Origin: Trogon surrucura
Taxonomy: Eukaryota > Chordata > Aves > Trogoniformes > Trogonidae
Length of the DNA stretch: 64,000 bases
NCBI GenBank assembly: GCA_020746105.1
Contig: CM036629.1
Coordinates: forward strand, 8,769,501 to 8,833,500
Direction of reading: 5' to 3'
Position numbers and translations under genes: made by a program. This document shows, in pieces, positions 10,040 through 21,225 of the stretch. The notes beneath the pieces were generated by a model. The model saw only the letters and a list, made by a program, of their open reading frames with translations, was not told the DNA's origin and did no database searches. Each line of letters opens with the position of its first letter. Position 1 is the stretch's first letter.

Positions 10040-10180
10040 GCAGGGCACGGACCAGCTCCACAGGCTGGATGCGGCGCTGAGGATTCCACGCTTGTTCAGG
10101 ATGGAGCCGAAGGCCAGGAGGTTGTGCTGCGCGTCCAGCAGTGCCATCACCCACGGGAACTGGTCCGGGGCTGCAGACTC
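10040..10180 (-). pseudogene. PRSS54: PRSS54 exon fragment with FPWV block
   Basis: Acceptor 'ggagatcactgcag' just above 10180. It reads [18 protein letters not shown] and then [20 protein letters not shown]. This aligns with human SSMEFPWVVSLQDSQ and THLAFGCILSEFWVLSIAS without gaps. The reading downstream of this (SLWSWSV...) no longer resembles the family, so the exon end is uncertain. Confidence 0.65.
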
Positions 10181-10190
10181 CTGCAGTGAT

Positions 10191-11638
10191 CTCCAGAGGG
10201 ACAGGCTGGCCTGAGGAGCACATCCCTGGGTGCTGTGCTCTCCCGCTACCCCGCTTCCCTCTGATGCCCCTTGTCCCTTGCTTTGGCTTTGGCCTCTCTT
10301 GTGGCTGATGCCCAGTCTTGCTCACCCACGGGGCCAAGCCGACGTCATGGCATGCGAGGATCAGATTGTGCCACCTCTCTCACCTGACCTTGGGGTGGTA
10401 TGGAGACACAGCCAGGCAAAGAACTGGGACCGGGACTCCCTTCCCTGCCCACTCACAGGGAGCGAGAGAGATGGCATGCTGCTGCCAGCTGGTGGCCAGC
10501 CCCAAGGGGCTTGGTGTTCTGGCCCCGTTCCTCACCCTGACACATGGGCGCTGCACGTCTCCAAGCACCCTTGCAGCAGGTGCAGAGGGAGGCCCAGCAG
10601 GAGGCAGGAGGAGCTCTGGTACTGCTTAAGGGGATTTATTAAAAAAAAAAAAAAGGACCTCAAAGTGTATAGGGCAGTGGTTAGGGAGGCTGGGAGCCTG
10701 GAGGGTAGCAGGAGCTGTTAGATGGGTTACAGCACCATCAGGTTACGATTGCCTGTGGCTCAGCTTTCCCAGGGGGAGGTCCTGATGGGGACAAGAATTC
10801 CTTTCCCAGCTCATCAGAGGCCAAGCCTGCCTTTGGAGCAGGACAGAGAAGGTGGGATGGTATGAAGGAGGTGAAAACTCCTTCTTTCCATCAAGGATGA
10901 GAAAACTGTTGAGAAAGAGAAATTGCAGTACCCCTTGTGTGCACTGTTTAACAGCTACGGGTGAAAGGAGCTGGTGAGAGGCAAGACGCAGAGGCACCGG
11001 CTCTGACACGCTCCCAGCAGGTTATCCCGGGATCACTTTTCTCCCTGGTAAGGCATGTGCTGGCTGCGGATGCAGTGCCCAGACCAGCTCCTTGGGTTCC
11101 CTCTGCAATGCTGGGGGTAAGGACAGCGAAGGGAAACAGTGCTGGGAGAAGGCTGGAGGGAAATCCAGGTTCAAGCGCTCGCTTTAACGTGCGTACGGAC
11201 TGGAGCAGCATCAGCTGAACTGATTTCTCCCCAGCATTTGAATACATGCTCACCACATGCAGAATTAGCAAGGGCATGGTCCGCACCACGGCGTGTTTAG
11301 GACAGGGACATCCCAGGGAAACCTCGGATGATTTTTGATGCTTGTCTTATTGTCCCTAGATATAGCCAGTCCTGCACGCACGAAATTCTCTCTGTGTTCC
11401 TGCAATACTCCTGTCAGTGCTTCTCCGTCCCACCGAGAAGGGCCTTTCATGGTTTTATCGCTGGCTCTTGTGATATTGGGTTTGAAACACTGTGGGAATC
11501 AGCTGGGAGGCAGCCGATGATCCCAAGGCCCATTTGTCACTGATCTGTGCCAAAAGCAGCCGCCTAACTCTGCAAGAGCCCCACGGCAGCTCTCACGGGC
11601 AGCGCGGGACCCTTCCCAAGGCCAGCACGAGCCTCTTC
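10191..11638. other. Intergenic or PRSS54 5' region
   Basis: No recognised exon; the PRSS54 signal-peptide exon should lie on the minus strand in this direction but was not found. A 15-A run is at about 10639. Nothing else is recognisable. Confidence 0.4.
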
Positions 11639-11705
11639 GTAGAATCCTAGAACAGTTTTGGCTGGAAGGGACCTTCACGATGATAGAGTCCTTCTTTTGC
11701 CCAAA
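11639..11705 (-). mobile_element. CR1 3' end fragment
   Basis: Short reversed CR1 end: 'tagaatcctagaacagtttt', 'ggctggaagggaccttcacg'. About 65 bp only. Confidence 0.8.
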
Positions 11706-12350
11706 GGACCGGTTGCCTCCTTGCCACTGCTTCTGGGGGACAGGCACCTCTCATGAGGAGCCGCAGCCTCCCAGCAGCCTGGCTGCAACCTCGGAACTAA
11801 TGAGTTTTAAGCCCCGTGGTTAACGAAGCCAGCCTGACTCTGCATGGAGACAAAGCCTGAAGCCTGCTTCCAGCTCAGCCCGCAGCAAGCGGAACACGGC
11901 GGCTCTGTGAGCTTGCACAAAGCCTCCCTTGTGCAGAAAGGGATCCAGCCAAACCAGCGATTGCCTTGGCTGTGTGTCTCCTGGTGCTCCATCGTTTATA
12001 TTATTTGCTGGATTGTTCCCACTACCGAGGAAAATTTAACAAGGAAAAGCATCTGACAAAAATCTATCGACCGCAGTAAAACACCAGCTCGGCCAAACCG
12101 GTCCATACAGCAGGACCGACGCAGCCTCTGAGACACAGCCAGTCAGTTTACCGCCTAGAGAAACAAATGCTGGGTGGCATTGCAGCACTGCCAGCGTGAA
12201 GGCTTTGATTAGCGAAAGCTTGTGGCACCAAAATGCAGCGAGATGTTTGAGAGCCGAGCGCCTCTTCCTCCCCCGAGCCTGGTTCCCTGTTGTGCAACAT
12301 CTCTTAAGCCATCTCCTTGGCATTTTGTGCTTCTCCTTTTGTGTTTCCAG

Positions 12351-12521
12351 TTCACGCTGTTCCCCTTGCTGCCCGCCTTAGCCCTGAGGTCCTGGCTCCT
12401 GGTGGCAGCTTTTCTGGCCGGCTGCTGGGGAGGAGCGATGCACCTTGTCTTTGCTGAGGAACTCTGTGAGAAAACAACTTTTGGCCACCGGTGCCTGCAG
12501 GTCTTACAGAGTTACTCACAG
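12351..12521 (+). other. Unrecognised exon-like open segment
   Basis: It has a pyrimidine-rich acceptor (ccttttgtgtttccag) and a perfect donor (CACAG|GTGAGT). It encloses 171 nt, 57 codons, phase 0-0. The frame begins FTLFPLLPALALRSWLLVAA, hydrophobic enough for a membrane segment, and ends with LQVLQSYSQ. I recognise no family. The donor lies inside the left arm of the hairpin at 12502-12611. Chance is a real alternative. Confidence 0.15.
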
Positions 12522-12611
12522 GTGAGTCAGATCTTGCCTTCAGATTTGTCTTCAAGGCAAGATTTGTGTCCAAGGCAAGATCTGAACCACCTGTGAGTAA
12601 TCCTGTAGGAC
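12502..12611. repeat. Long imperfect inverted repeat (hairpin)
   Basis: The left arm 12512-12540 pairs with 12572-12600 at 27 of 29 positions. Weaker pairing continues outward for about ten more bases on each side. The loop is 31 bases and repeats part of the arm (aaggcaagat). Seen directly. It could fold as an RNA hairpin, or it could be the relic of a palindromic duplication or a small non-autonomous DNA transposon. Confidence 0.8.
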
Positions 12612-13257
12612 ACCCGGTGAAGGACGGATGGTTCTGTGCTGGAGGCAGCCGCTGCACTCGAGGCTCCCATGGCGAAGGCAGTCACGGGCTGCAGGGTCAG
12701 GTACCAGCACACTTGGCAGAACGAGGCCACCAGCACGTTCCTGGTTGAATTGACTTCAGTGGGTGGCGAACACACGTGAACAAACCCATCTAACACCCGA
12801 AGGCAGTGACTCCAGTCAAGCTGGGCTATTGCACAGGAGATCTGCTGCACATCTTAGCCAGCTCCATGGCTTGGACACGGCTCTGGATGGGAACCTGAGG
12901 GTGCTGCCTGCAGCGGAGGTGGCAGGGCCCTGGTGTGACCCACTGTGCCCTGGTGCAGGGGCTGGAGCAGCTCAGTGGAGCCATTTGGCCGGAGTTCGCA
13001 CGGAGCAGCCTGGTGATGGAGAGGGCACCGAGTGACTCAAGAGAGGTTTCTGAAGGACGCTGGAATCAGTGGAGCTTTAAAATCCCTTCCCACATGAAAT
13101 TCCTCCCTCCCAGTAAGAGGAGGGGACAGCAAATAGAAAGAGAGGGAAGGTATTAAGAGAGACAAGGCAGAAGAGAAGTGTCTGGGGAGGCCTTTGTTCA
13201 ACATTATAACCACAGCACAAGGAGCTGATCCAGGATAAACCCACCTTGCTGTCTCAG

Positions 13258-13455
13258 ATTTGCTTCCACGTGTCAGTGTCTGAAGTGTCGCCAGGGGGCT
13301 TTGCTCCGGATCGGGTATCAGCCACCCTTCAACTACTTACACATGAGATGACTGAGATGCAGACCCTCACAGCACTCATGACTCTGCTCAAACCCCTCAC
13401 CTTCGCTATGGACAAACACCACCCTGCAATTCTTTATTTTTCCCTCCGTAGCCAG
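13258..13455 (+). other. Unrecognised exon-like open segment
   Basis: Acceptor 'ccaccttgctgtctcag', donor AGCCAG|GTGGGG, 198 nt, 66 codons, phase 0-0. The peptide includes RVSATLQLLTHEMTEMQ and ILYFSLRSQ. A smaller neighbour, 12959-13045 (29 codons, GLEQLSGAIWPEFARSS...), is also phase 0-0. No family recognised; possibly chance. Confidence 0.15.
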
Positions 13456-16295
13456 GTGGGGGTTTTACAACCTCGGTAGATTCTTCCATACTAAGAATAA
13501 ATGGACTTCATACCCATGGTTTTATTGCTGCTACCTTTTGAGCAGAAAGGAAGCAGAAAGCAGAGGGTAACTAGGTTTGGGGCAGGTCAGAGGACAAAGT
13601 CTCCAGGCTGAGTCGCTTTAGTGGTGGATGATGTCCTGGGAGCGCAGCAGCACCCTTAGAGAAGGGCTCAGAACCAGGCAGATCCCGCTCAGCCTGTCAC
13701 CCTAGCAGCCACCAAAAAGCCATTTCCACAGGCAGGACACTGGGATCTGCCAGGAAAAGCAGAAGTGTGGCCAGTCGGTAACACCCCTCCCTAAGGGACG
13801 TGCCTGCCTCTAACTGGAGGACAGATCCATACTGAATTAGCTTTTCTATTATACGAGGATGATGACTCAATTTACTTCTAACTTGCCAAAGGGCTCTGTG
13901 TGCTTCATAATAAAACAATTAAAACCCCCCATTAATGCTAAAATCTTACCAGCCTAGCACAGAAAGGAGGAAGGAAGGGTCTTCCCGCAGAGCCGAGAGC
14001 CGCCAATTTTACAGGCACTGTGGGAATGAAAGAGTTTGAAATTATTTTTAAAGGCTGGAAGAGATGAGATGGGAAGGTTTACAGATGGCCACGGGTTCTG
14101 CTCTCAGAAATCGTTGCTTGACAGATCGTTACACTGAGGAAATCTGCCCCCAGATGATGCTCGGAAAGCTTTCACATGAGTGGCTGGCTCGTTGTGGGCA
14201 GGGTCACCTAATCCACCCTTACTGGGCCAGTTACAAAACCCTTTGGGCTCTGGTCTCACTCGCTGAGACTAGAAGTTCAGGTACAAATGGCTCAAAGTCT
14301 GATTTATGTTTTCTCACCACTCCGCTGCCTCTAGATGTTGGGCAAAGCCTCCGGAGAATGAGGAGCTGCCTTCCTGATGGACTTACAAACACGGGGTGCT
14401 GGATGCTTGTCTGGTTTTTGTGACAAAAACGAACGATGCATTTCAGAATTAACACTGTCACAGAGCGCTCCAACCTGAAACCCATCCTTCATAGTCTTGC
14501 CTGCTTTACTCAGAAAATCCAAAATCAGCCTAAAAGTACAGTCTTTGTGCTTCGGTTGTTAAACATCATTAAAATAACAGGAGCAAGAGCTCTGTGATCA
14601 GTGCCCTGACAGATTCCTCACTGTAATGTCAATCTTCCCACACCTGAGATAGCACAGAAGTAAACATCCCGAACTGGAACATTTTCAGTGAGACAGCAAT
14701 TAGATACTGGGAAAGACAAGATCAAGAATCCAGCACACTCTGGTCTGGGTGATCATGTCTTGTATTGGCCCTGTACAACAGCAGGTGAGGTGTAGCTGGG
14801 TGAGCATGAAGGACCCAATACAAGTGGGACCTCACCGACAAGTTTTCTTCATGTCGGAGTGAAATTGAAGTAAAAAGGAATTCAAAAGGAGAAAGAAAGC
14901 CTTGAGGTTCACAGCTTCTGCCAGGCCTCCAGCCTGTTTCTACCAACTGGAGCAAAACCGAGCTGGCCAGCCAGGTCATCTGTCCCAAGTCTGATTTTTT
15001 TCAGCTCTGTTCATCTGTTTTCCCCATCACTTTGGTCTGCACAGCAAGGATTGGGAGTATACAAAAGGAAGCCTCCTTAACACTCCAGACCCTGCCTTGG
15101 ATTGGGGCGCCATTGGCTTCCCAGGGCTTCCCCAGGGGCTTCCCAGGGGTTCCCCAGCTGGAGGTCACAAAGAGATGTTCTTGGATTAAGTGATGGTGCA
15201 ACCCGTGCTGCAAACTTTCCTACCCTAGGAGGCGGACACGCCATGCAGCCCAACGGCTCTTCAAGTTTCTGCCTTCATTCCTGACTATATCCAACAACCC
15301 CACCTCATCAACGTGAGGATACGAGAGCTCCCTAAGTCTTCTTCCGTGATGTATCCCTCCTCTCTGTGGGAACTGAGCTGTTCTACCCGCTGTGAAGCTG
15401 CAGGATGCCTGAAGACATCTGAAGAATGACTGATAAACCACCCCACGACCAATGCAATGGTTCGCACTGCAGAGCAGGGTCATGCTTAATGCCCTGTAGC
15501 AGAAAGCTGGCCTGAATGCAGGACACAAATACTTTTATGAACAATTCTGCCCACTGGGATCCTTTGCAGTGGGAGGCAGCATCTGGCACAGCCTGTTCAC
15601 ACTTGCTGAAGGGCCGCCGTGCCCCTTTGCACCAGGCACATTTACCTTTTAACTGACCCTACACTGGTCCTGGGAATAAAAAAAAAAAAAAATCTTCAAA
15701 GCCTAGCAAAAGGTCTCTCCTCTAACCAGTGAAATTTCTAGCTTAATGCAAAGTTTACTTTGAACCCAAGCTAGCAGGTTGTCAGCATGGGCAGAAGGTC
15801 AAGCACCCAAGCTACCAATGCAGCGGGGACCTGCCTGGCTGCCCAGCACCACGAGTACAAGTGCACGGCAGCGCTAATCTAATCGGTTCGTGAAGCTCGA
15901 GTGTTATTTCACAACGTGACTCCTCTCACTAGAAGTCCCAGTGGGATTTAAAACCATTTGCTCGCTAACTCGCAACCCCAAGCCTTATTCCTTTGGTCTA
16001 GGTGCCAGTCTCAGCACACGGAGACGAGCCAAGGTCGGGATCCGTAGGCAACGAGAGCAAATCTCAAAATCTCTGCTGCTTCACGTAAAGCTCTGAGTTT
16101 GTGTTCATGAGGCTACAGCCAGGACGGCCACTGCTGTGACCGATCTTGCAGAAAAGCGCTGAGAGAAGGAACGTGGCCAGCCAGGCCAGCCACTTGTCGC
16201 GGTTGATAAATCGTTCCCAGTGCCCTGCTGGTCGTTAACATCGGGATTAATCACGTGGGAGAGATAATGTGGTTCGTATTAATCAGCCCACCAAA
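13456..16295. other. Intergenic sequence, no recognised gene
   Basis: Unique-looking sequence. It contains a small GC-rich tandem repeat (15115-15158), a 15-A run near 15681, and minus-strand open segments such as 14349-14500 (LILDFLSKAGKTMKDGFQ..., donor GTAAGT) that I cannot assign. Confidence 0.4.
15115..15158. repeat. Short tandem repeat, about 15-bp unit
   Basis: About three imperfect copies of 'ggcttcccagggg', seen directly. Confidence 0.75.
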
Positions 16296-16665
16296 GCCTG
16301 GAGAAAAGAAGGCTCCGAGGAGACTTGTGGCTTCCAGTATCTCAAGGGGGCTACAAGAAAGCTGGGGAGGGGCTTGTTAGGATGTCGGGCAGTGACAGGA
16401 CTAGAGGGAATGGATTGAAGCCAGAGACAGGTCGGTTCAGACTGGACGTGAGGAAGAAGTTCTTCCCCATGAGGGTGGTGAGACGCAGGCACAGGTTGCC
16501 CAGAGAGGGGGTGGCAGCCCCATCCCTGGGAGTTTTTAAGGCCAGGTTGGATGGGGCTCTGGGCAGCCTGATCTAGTGGGGGATGTCCCTGCTCATGGCC
16601 AGGGGTTAGAACGAGATGATCTTTGAGGTCCCTTCCAACCCTGACAGTTCTATGATTCTGTGAAA
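16296..16665 (+). mobile_element. CR1 LINE, 5'-truncated, 3' end intact
   Basis: Begins at the 'gaaggctccgaggagacttg' block, runs through 'ggaagaagttcttccccatg' and 'gatctttgaggtcccttcc', and ends with 'gttctatgattctgtg'. About 370 bp. Confidence 0.95.
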
Positions 16666-16783
16666 TCTATTAATGCAGGAGGAATAGAACCTAAAAACCA
16701 ACTTAAGTGAGGCTCTCTGTCCATACTGAGAGCGCTGAAAAAAGCAACTTGCTTCTGGTTCTCATGAGCACCGAGTACTCACC

Positions 16784-16977
16784 AGGTGCCGTGAGAATAT
16801 CTGAGGCCACTTAGTCGGCTTCCCATATATTGGCCCCAGCAGCCTGATTTTATGAACTACTTTTTCAAGATCAGCCAAAGCTCTTATCACCAAGGCATTG
16901 GCACGAGGGTCCTCCACAAAACGCTTGTGATGTCGTAGGGAGTGAGTCACCGTCGGAGCGTCACAACTGCTGCCAGC
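16784..16977 (-). other. Unrecognised exon-like open segment on the minus strand
   Basis: On the minus strand a good donor (CACCTG|GTGAGT) closes a roughly 60-codon open frame containing RHHKRFVEDPRANALV and RALADLEKVVHKIRLLGP. Only one frame is open and its composition is protein-like. The upstream acceptor (ggctggcagcag) lacks a clear pyrimidine tract. No family recognised. Confidence 0.2.
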
Positions 16978-17696
16978 CCTGACCTCTTCACTTAAGAGGC
17001 TCGGTACTTACACTGCTGCCTTTTCGACACTGCTCAAGCAGTAAAACGGCAGCAATCCTGATCTGTGTCCCCACTGGGTGACAGGTCACCACTTCTCTGT
17101 CCTGGAGGTTTTTGGGCTGAAAACACGTGCTCGTTCTTTACCGTTCTGGATCTGCACGTGATGATGAACAGCCTCCCAGGGACACCGATGGAAAGGAACA
17201 CGTTCTGGCTATTTATAGAGGTGAATAAGATCCAGATTCCAGCTGAAATGTTAAGCAGTGGTTTGGAATCTGCTTCCTTCCCAGAAAGCTCCTGGAGATG
17301 CTCACAGCCTGGACTTCTCTGAGATTTTGGGGTGAAGGAGGAGAGCTGGTGATGTACGACGTGTTCCCTGACGGGGAGTTCTAAATCCTTCCGTGGGAAT
17401 CACTCTTGGATCCCTCCTTGGAGAAGGGCCATGATTCAGATCGCTGGGGCTACCGTGCTGCTTCTGGAGGGCTTGTTCCCGGTGGTACAAACCGTATGCT
17501 TACAGAAACTTTGACGCTTTTAAATTAACAAAGTCATTCCATTTCTGTCGGTACCCTGCCGTTCCTTTGTGACTGTGCTAAAACATAAAGCTCGCTCGTT
17601 AATTACTTCAAATGTCAAGGTTTAATTACAATGCCTCTGAGAGAAATTGCGAGGCAGCCAAAACGTCAGAGCCGTGCGGGAGGCAGACAGACATAC

Positions 17697-17818
17697 CCGA
17701 AGCAAGATAATCCTCCGAAAAAGATGGTGAGGACGAGGATTCCTGATTTCCCAGCAGCAGTGTTTTGTCTTCTGGGGTATTCCACCCGGAGCACAGCTGC
17801 AAGAGCGAGCCTGTATCC
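17697..17818 (-). other. Unrecognised exon-like segment, possible membrane helix
   Basis: Strong acceptor (cctctcttcttcttgcag) and donor (TTCGG|GTATGT) on the minus strand enclose 122 nt. One frame reads GYRLALAAVLRVEYPRRQ, then a hydrophobic SGILVLTIFFGGLSCF. All three frames are open, so coding evidence is weak. Confidence 0.15.
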
Positions 17819-19293
17819 CTGCAAGAAGAAGAGAGGTAAAACCCTTCATGACATAACTCCAAAGAAAACACACGCCCATCCTACTGGATGGACATCCCTC
17901 CCCGTGCGTGCGATAAAGGCGTATTAAAAATCCGATTGCACGTTGGCTGGTTATCACGGCAAAGCTGAAAACCTTCCTGTTTGTTGCAAACCATGCCAGT
18001 CTGAATGTCAGCATTCCTATAGCAGTATCCTCTGTTTTGTTTTCTTCTAGATTTAGAGTTTAGACACAAGTGGCCTCAACACACATTCCCTCTGCCAGGA
18101 TGTAAAAGTTTCACATTCCTGACAACTTTTCAGCAGTGAAAAAGGACGAAGCATCCGAACAAAGCGTCTCCTGATGATACTCTGGGGACTGTAACCTTGC
18201 AGTTCTCTCTCTCTGTCTGTTCAGAAACTTACATTTACTTTATACTGTCTTAATAACTAACAGTCAGGATTTAGAAGGCCACAGGCTGTTGTCATCTTGC
18301 AGGATTTACTGATTTCCTTAAAGCCTCAAGTCTGGCGCCATGTTTCAGAGGCAGAAAACAAACGAACTTAGTAGTTTCTGAGAACTTAAAAATTGTCAAG
18401 AATTAGATATCGGAAGAATATTAAAAAAAAAAAAAAATCTAAGACCTGCCGAAAAGAGAAAATCTCTGACTTCTAAGCCAGCTTCTTTTAGGGCGCAATT
18501 CATTATTTTCTAAAATATATCACTGTCAAAGCTGTAATTTAGCTCATAAAAATGTTTGTTGTTCTAGGGATAATAATACATCCTGGGGTTAATGGATTCC
18601 ATAACCTCCTATGTTTCGGTTATTTTTAAAAGTCAGTCGCTGGCAGCCAGCTGGAGAGCGCTTTATTAGCGAACATCCCCGGAGAGCAGACACTCCAACA
18701 CTCGATAGCTTGTGGCTCGGAGGATATGGCAAGGACACAAAGCTCCTTGCTGCACCTTGGAAAATCAGAGAACAATGCGAACACAGCCCAAAGCCCCGGG
18801 CTGTGCTGGCACGGCGTTTCCCTGGCCCATCAGGGTTTCTGACCGGCCCTGCCTGGACGTAAATTCTAAGACAGCGCTCGGTCGTGCTAGAGACCTGTCA
18901 GATTGGACCTGCATCAGCTAATCAGTGTTCGATTAGAACTGCACCCCCTAATCAGCGTTCCTCTTTGCAAATTGATTCGGTTGACCTAGACACCAGTCTG
19001 AGTAAAACTGCCAGCCTCCAAACCACAGCAGTTCTGCAAGGCAATCGAGGCAAGAGTGTAAGTACCAATAGAAAACTTGAACCGGGTGAACTTGCTACTT
19101 ACAGGAGAAAGAGGCAATAAAAATATTCTTTCCCGCTTGGCTTGATGCCACTCCTTTGGCACAGTTTGAATATAATCCGATACGAATGTGCCCTTTCCAG
19201 TTCTAATAAAGAGATTTACCTCGGCTTGATTTCAAGCATCCATTCGCAGGCCAAGCACCATGAGAAGCTTTTAAATACGACATTAAGATAAAA
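17819..19293. other. AT-rich intergenic sequence
   Basis: No recognised gene or element; a 15-A run at 18422-18436. Confidence 0.4.
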
Positions 19294-19447
19294 GATTACA
19301 CCAAGTTAGCGGGTTCGATCCCCGTTGGGTCCCCATGTGTTGCCTGATCTAGTTGAGAGGCGTCCCTGCCTGTGACAGGGAGGTTGGATTAAATGATCTC
19401 TAAGGTCCCTTCCAGCCATTCTATGATTCTATGATTCTATGATTACA
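19294..19447 (+). mobile_element. 5'-truncated tRNA-headed SINE with CR1 tail and target-site duplication
   Basis: The 140-bp insert (19301-19440) starts in a tRNA T arm. The sequence 'gcgggttcgatccccg' (19310-19325) contains the pol III B box GGTTCGATCC exactly and resembles the 3' part of tRNA-Ile. It then passes straight into a CR1 3' UTR (gatctagttgagaggcgtcc ... aaggtcccttccagcc) and an (ATTCTATG) tail. GATTACA occurs at 19294-19300 and again at 19441-19447, a likely 7-bp target-site duplication. The A box and the rest of the tRNA head are missing, so this copy is truncated. Passerine SINEs of this build (TguSINE1 type) are known; the assignment is by structure only. Confidence 0.75.
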
Positions 19448-20439
19448 AAGAAAAATGGCTCAGGTATGAATAAGTTCACAGACCAATAGAGGGCAAGGCA
19501 CTACAAGTAAATTGTGAAGCTACGCGGGTCTGTGATGTGTAGGGAGGTAACTCTGGAATTGAGAGCAGGAGAAACAGAGCCCTGAAGGGAATGAGGCTGA
19601 CTAGGAGAGCTTTGGTCTCTCCTCATGCTCTTCACCCAGCGGCTTCAGGCAGGAGCGGGGAGGGGGGGGGATGGCCCGTGGTGATGGCAAATGCGGTGTG
19701 TGCAATTTGTTATTTCAAGTGGAAAAGCCCCCATTAAGTGAACTGGGTAAGGGCAAACACATCCACCCAGCACCTTCAGCACAGAAATGCTGGTGCATTA
19801 AACACAGCGTTACCTTCCGTGGGTGTTACCAGCCTGACCCTTGCCTGCATGCAAAGGTTGTAAGGCTTTAATTAGCATAAAGTATGAACGCTGTGACACG
19901 AGACTAAAGATATGGTATACCCATATTGGTGATACAAGCTGGGCAATGTAGGATAGAGTATAAAACCCATTTTACAAATGATTTCACAGCAAAAGCAAAT
20001 GGAAGCGTTGGGTCTTTGGGCTTTAAACTCAGGCTTCCAGGGAATTCACAGGCACTCCCCTGACACATGTCTGGATTGGGCAGGAATTGCCTGGGTGATT
20101 TTCTGGACCTTCTCAGGAGATAATGATCTGAGCACGTACACAAGCCACCTTCTGTCTGGGAGCCACGCAGCCGTGCAAGCGCAGCAGTGAGTCATGGAAT
20201 AATTTGGAGGTCGCCGTCCTACCTGAAGCAGGGTGAACTTTGAAGTCAGAGCCAGTCTGAGCCAAGAGGTGACACGAGCTTGAGCTCAGCGCTGCAGGAT
20301 TAACCAGACCCGGTGCGTGTCTGGCACGCTTCGGGCATGGCTGGGGCCGGCACATCGCCATCTGTGCCTGCCATCGCCTAAGAATATGCTAAAGGGTTTT
20401 GCAATTTTCTGCTCCTAGGCTAAGGAGAGAAAGATCTTG
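19448..20439. other. Intergenic sequence, nothing recognised
   Basis: No exon, RNA gene or known repeat seen; an 8-G run is near 19662. Confidence 0.4.
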
Positions 20440-20768
20440 GCGTTGGGTAAAACAGATGACCATGAGCCAGGAGGATGACCATGAGCCAGCAGTGTGCCCT
20501 CGTGGCCAAGAAGGCCAACGGCATCCTGGGGTGTGTTAGAAGGGGAGTAGCAAATAGGTCAAGAGAGGTCCTCCTGCCCCTCTGCTCTGCCCTGGTGAGA
20601 CCACCCCTGGAATCCTCTGTCCAGTTCTGGGCCCCTCAGCTCAAGAGAGACAGGGAACTGCTGGAGAGATCAGTGAGGAAAGGCTGAAGGAGCTGGGGCT
20701 CTTTAGCTTGGAGAAGAGGAGGCTGAGGGGTGACCATGAATGTTGATAAATATGTCAAGGGGGAGTGT
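20440..20768 (+). mobile_element. CR1 LINE fragment, truncated at both ends
   Basis: RT-ORF C-terminal part: 'atgagccagcagtgtgccct', 'gccaacggcatcctggggtg', 'ccagttctgggcccctcagc', then a block shared with the copy at 37765 up to 'aatatgtcaagggggagt'. The start shows a 19-bp tandem duplication (gatgaccatgagccag). It passes without a tail into the next CR1. Confidence 0.9.
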
Positions 20769-21225
20769 CCAGAGGAGGTCACAAAGATGCTCAGGGGGCT
20801 GGAGGACCTCTGCTGTGAGGACAGGCTGAGGGAGCTGGGATTGTTCAGCTTGGAGGAGAGAAGGCTCCGGGGTGACCTTGTAGCGGCCATGAAAGGGGCT
20901 ATAGGGAAGTTGGAGAAGGGCTTTTTACGGGGGCCTGTAGGGATAGGACAAGGGGCAATGGCCTGAAACTGCAAGAGGGTAGATTTAGACTAGAGAGAAG
21001 GAAAAAACTCTTTCCCATGAGAGTGGTGAAGCACTGGCACAGGCTGCCCAAGAAGGCTGTCGATGCCCCACCCCTGGAAAGGTTCAAGGCCAGGTTGGAC
21101 GGGGCTTGGAGCCACCTGGTCTGGTGGGTGAGAGGTGTCCCTGCCCACAGCAGGGGGCTGGAATGAGATGATCTTCAAGGTCCCTTCCAACTTGAACCAT
21201 TCTATGATTCTACTGTTCTATGATT
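20769..21225 (+). mobile_element. CR1 LINE, 5'-truncated, 3' end intact
   Basis: Starts 'gtccagaggaggtcacaaag', includes 'ctgaaactgcaagagggtag' and 'ctcttt-cccatgag', and ends with 'attctatgattctactgttctatgat'-type octamers (21201-21224). It is a different subfamily from the fragment directly upstream. Confidence 0.95.

Larger units (their letters stand above)
8990..10180 (-). pseudogene. PRSS54: PRSS54 (inactive serine protease 54) remnant
   Basis: PRSS54 is a testis-expressed, catalytically dead trypsin-like protein in mammals. On the minus strand two blocks match it in order: a block around FPWV at 10180-10040 and a block from DIALLR to CWVSGW at 9539-9330, with a plausible degenerate C-terminal lobe following. 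The position, next to and convergent with CCDC113 and before GINS3, is the mammalian order. The His site reads LSAASSL, so the catalytic His is absent as in human; the Asp site (DIALLR) has Asp; no GDSGG is seen. The second block changes frame twice within about 150 bp, and a CR1 sits in the intron 13 bp from its start. I therefore call it decayed, though base-calling errors could mimic this. The signal-peptide exon was not found. Confidence 0.6.

Noticed and set aside
12527-12850. Minus-strand frame near the hairpin (NSTRNVLVASFCQVCWYLTL...) as an exon
   Set aside because: No good acceptor-donor pair encloses it and it overlaps the hairpin arm.
19301-19335. A tRNA gene
   Set aside because: Only the T arm and 3' end are present; no A box, anticodon arm or full cloverleaf. 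It is the truncated head of a SINE.
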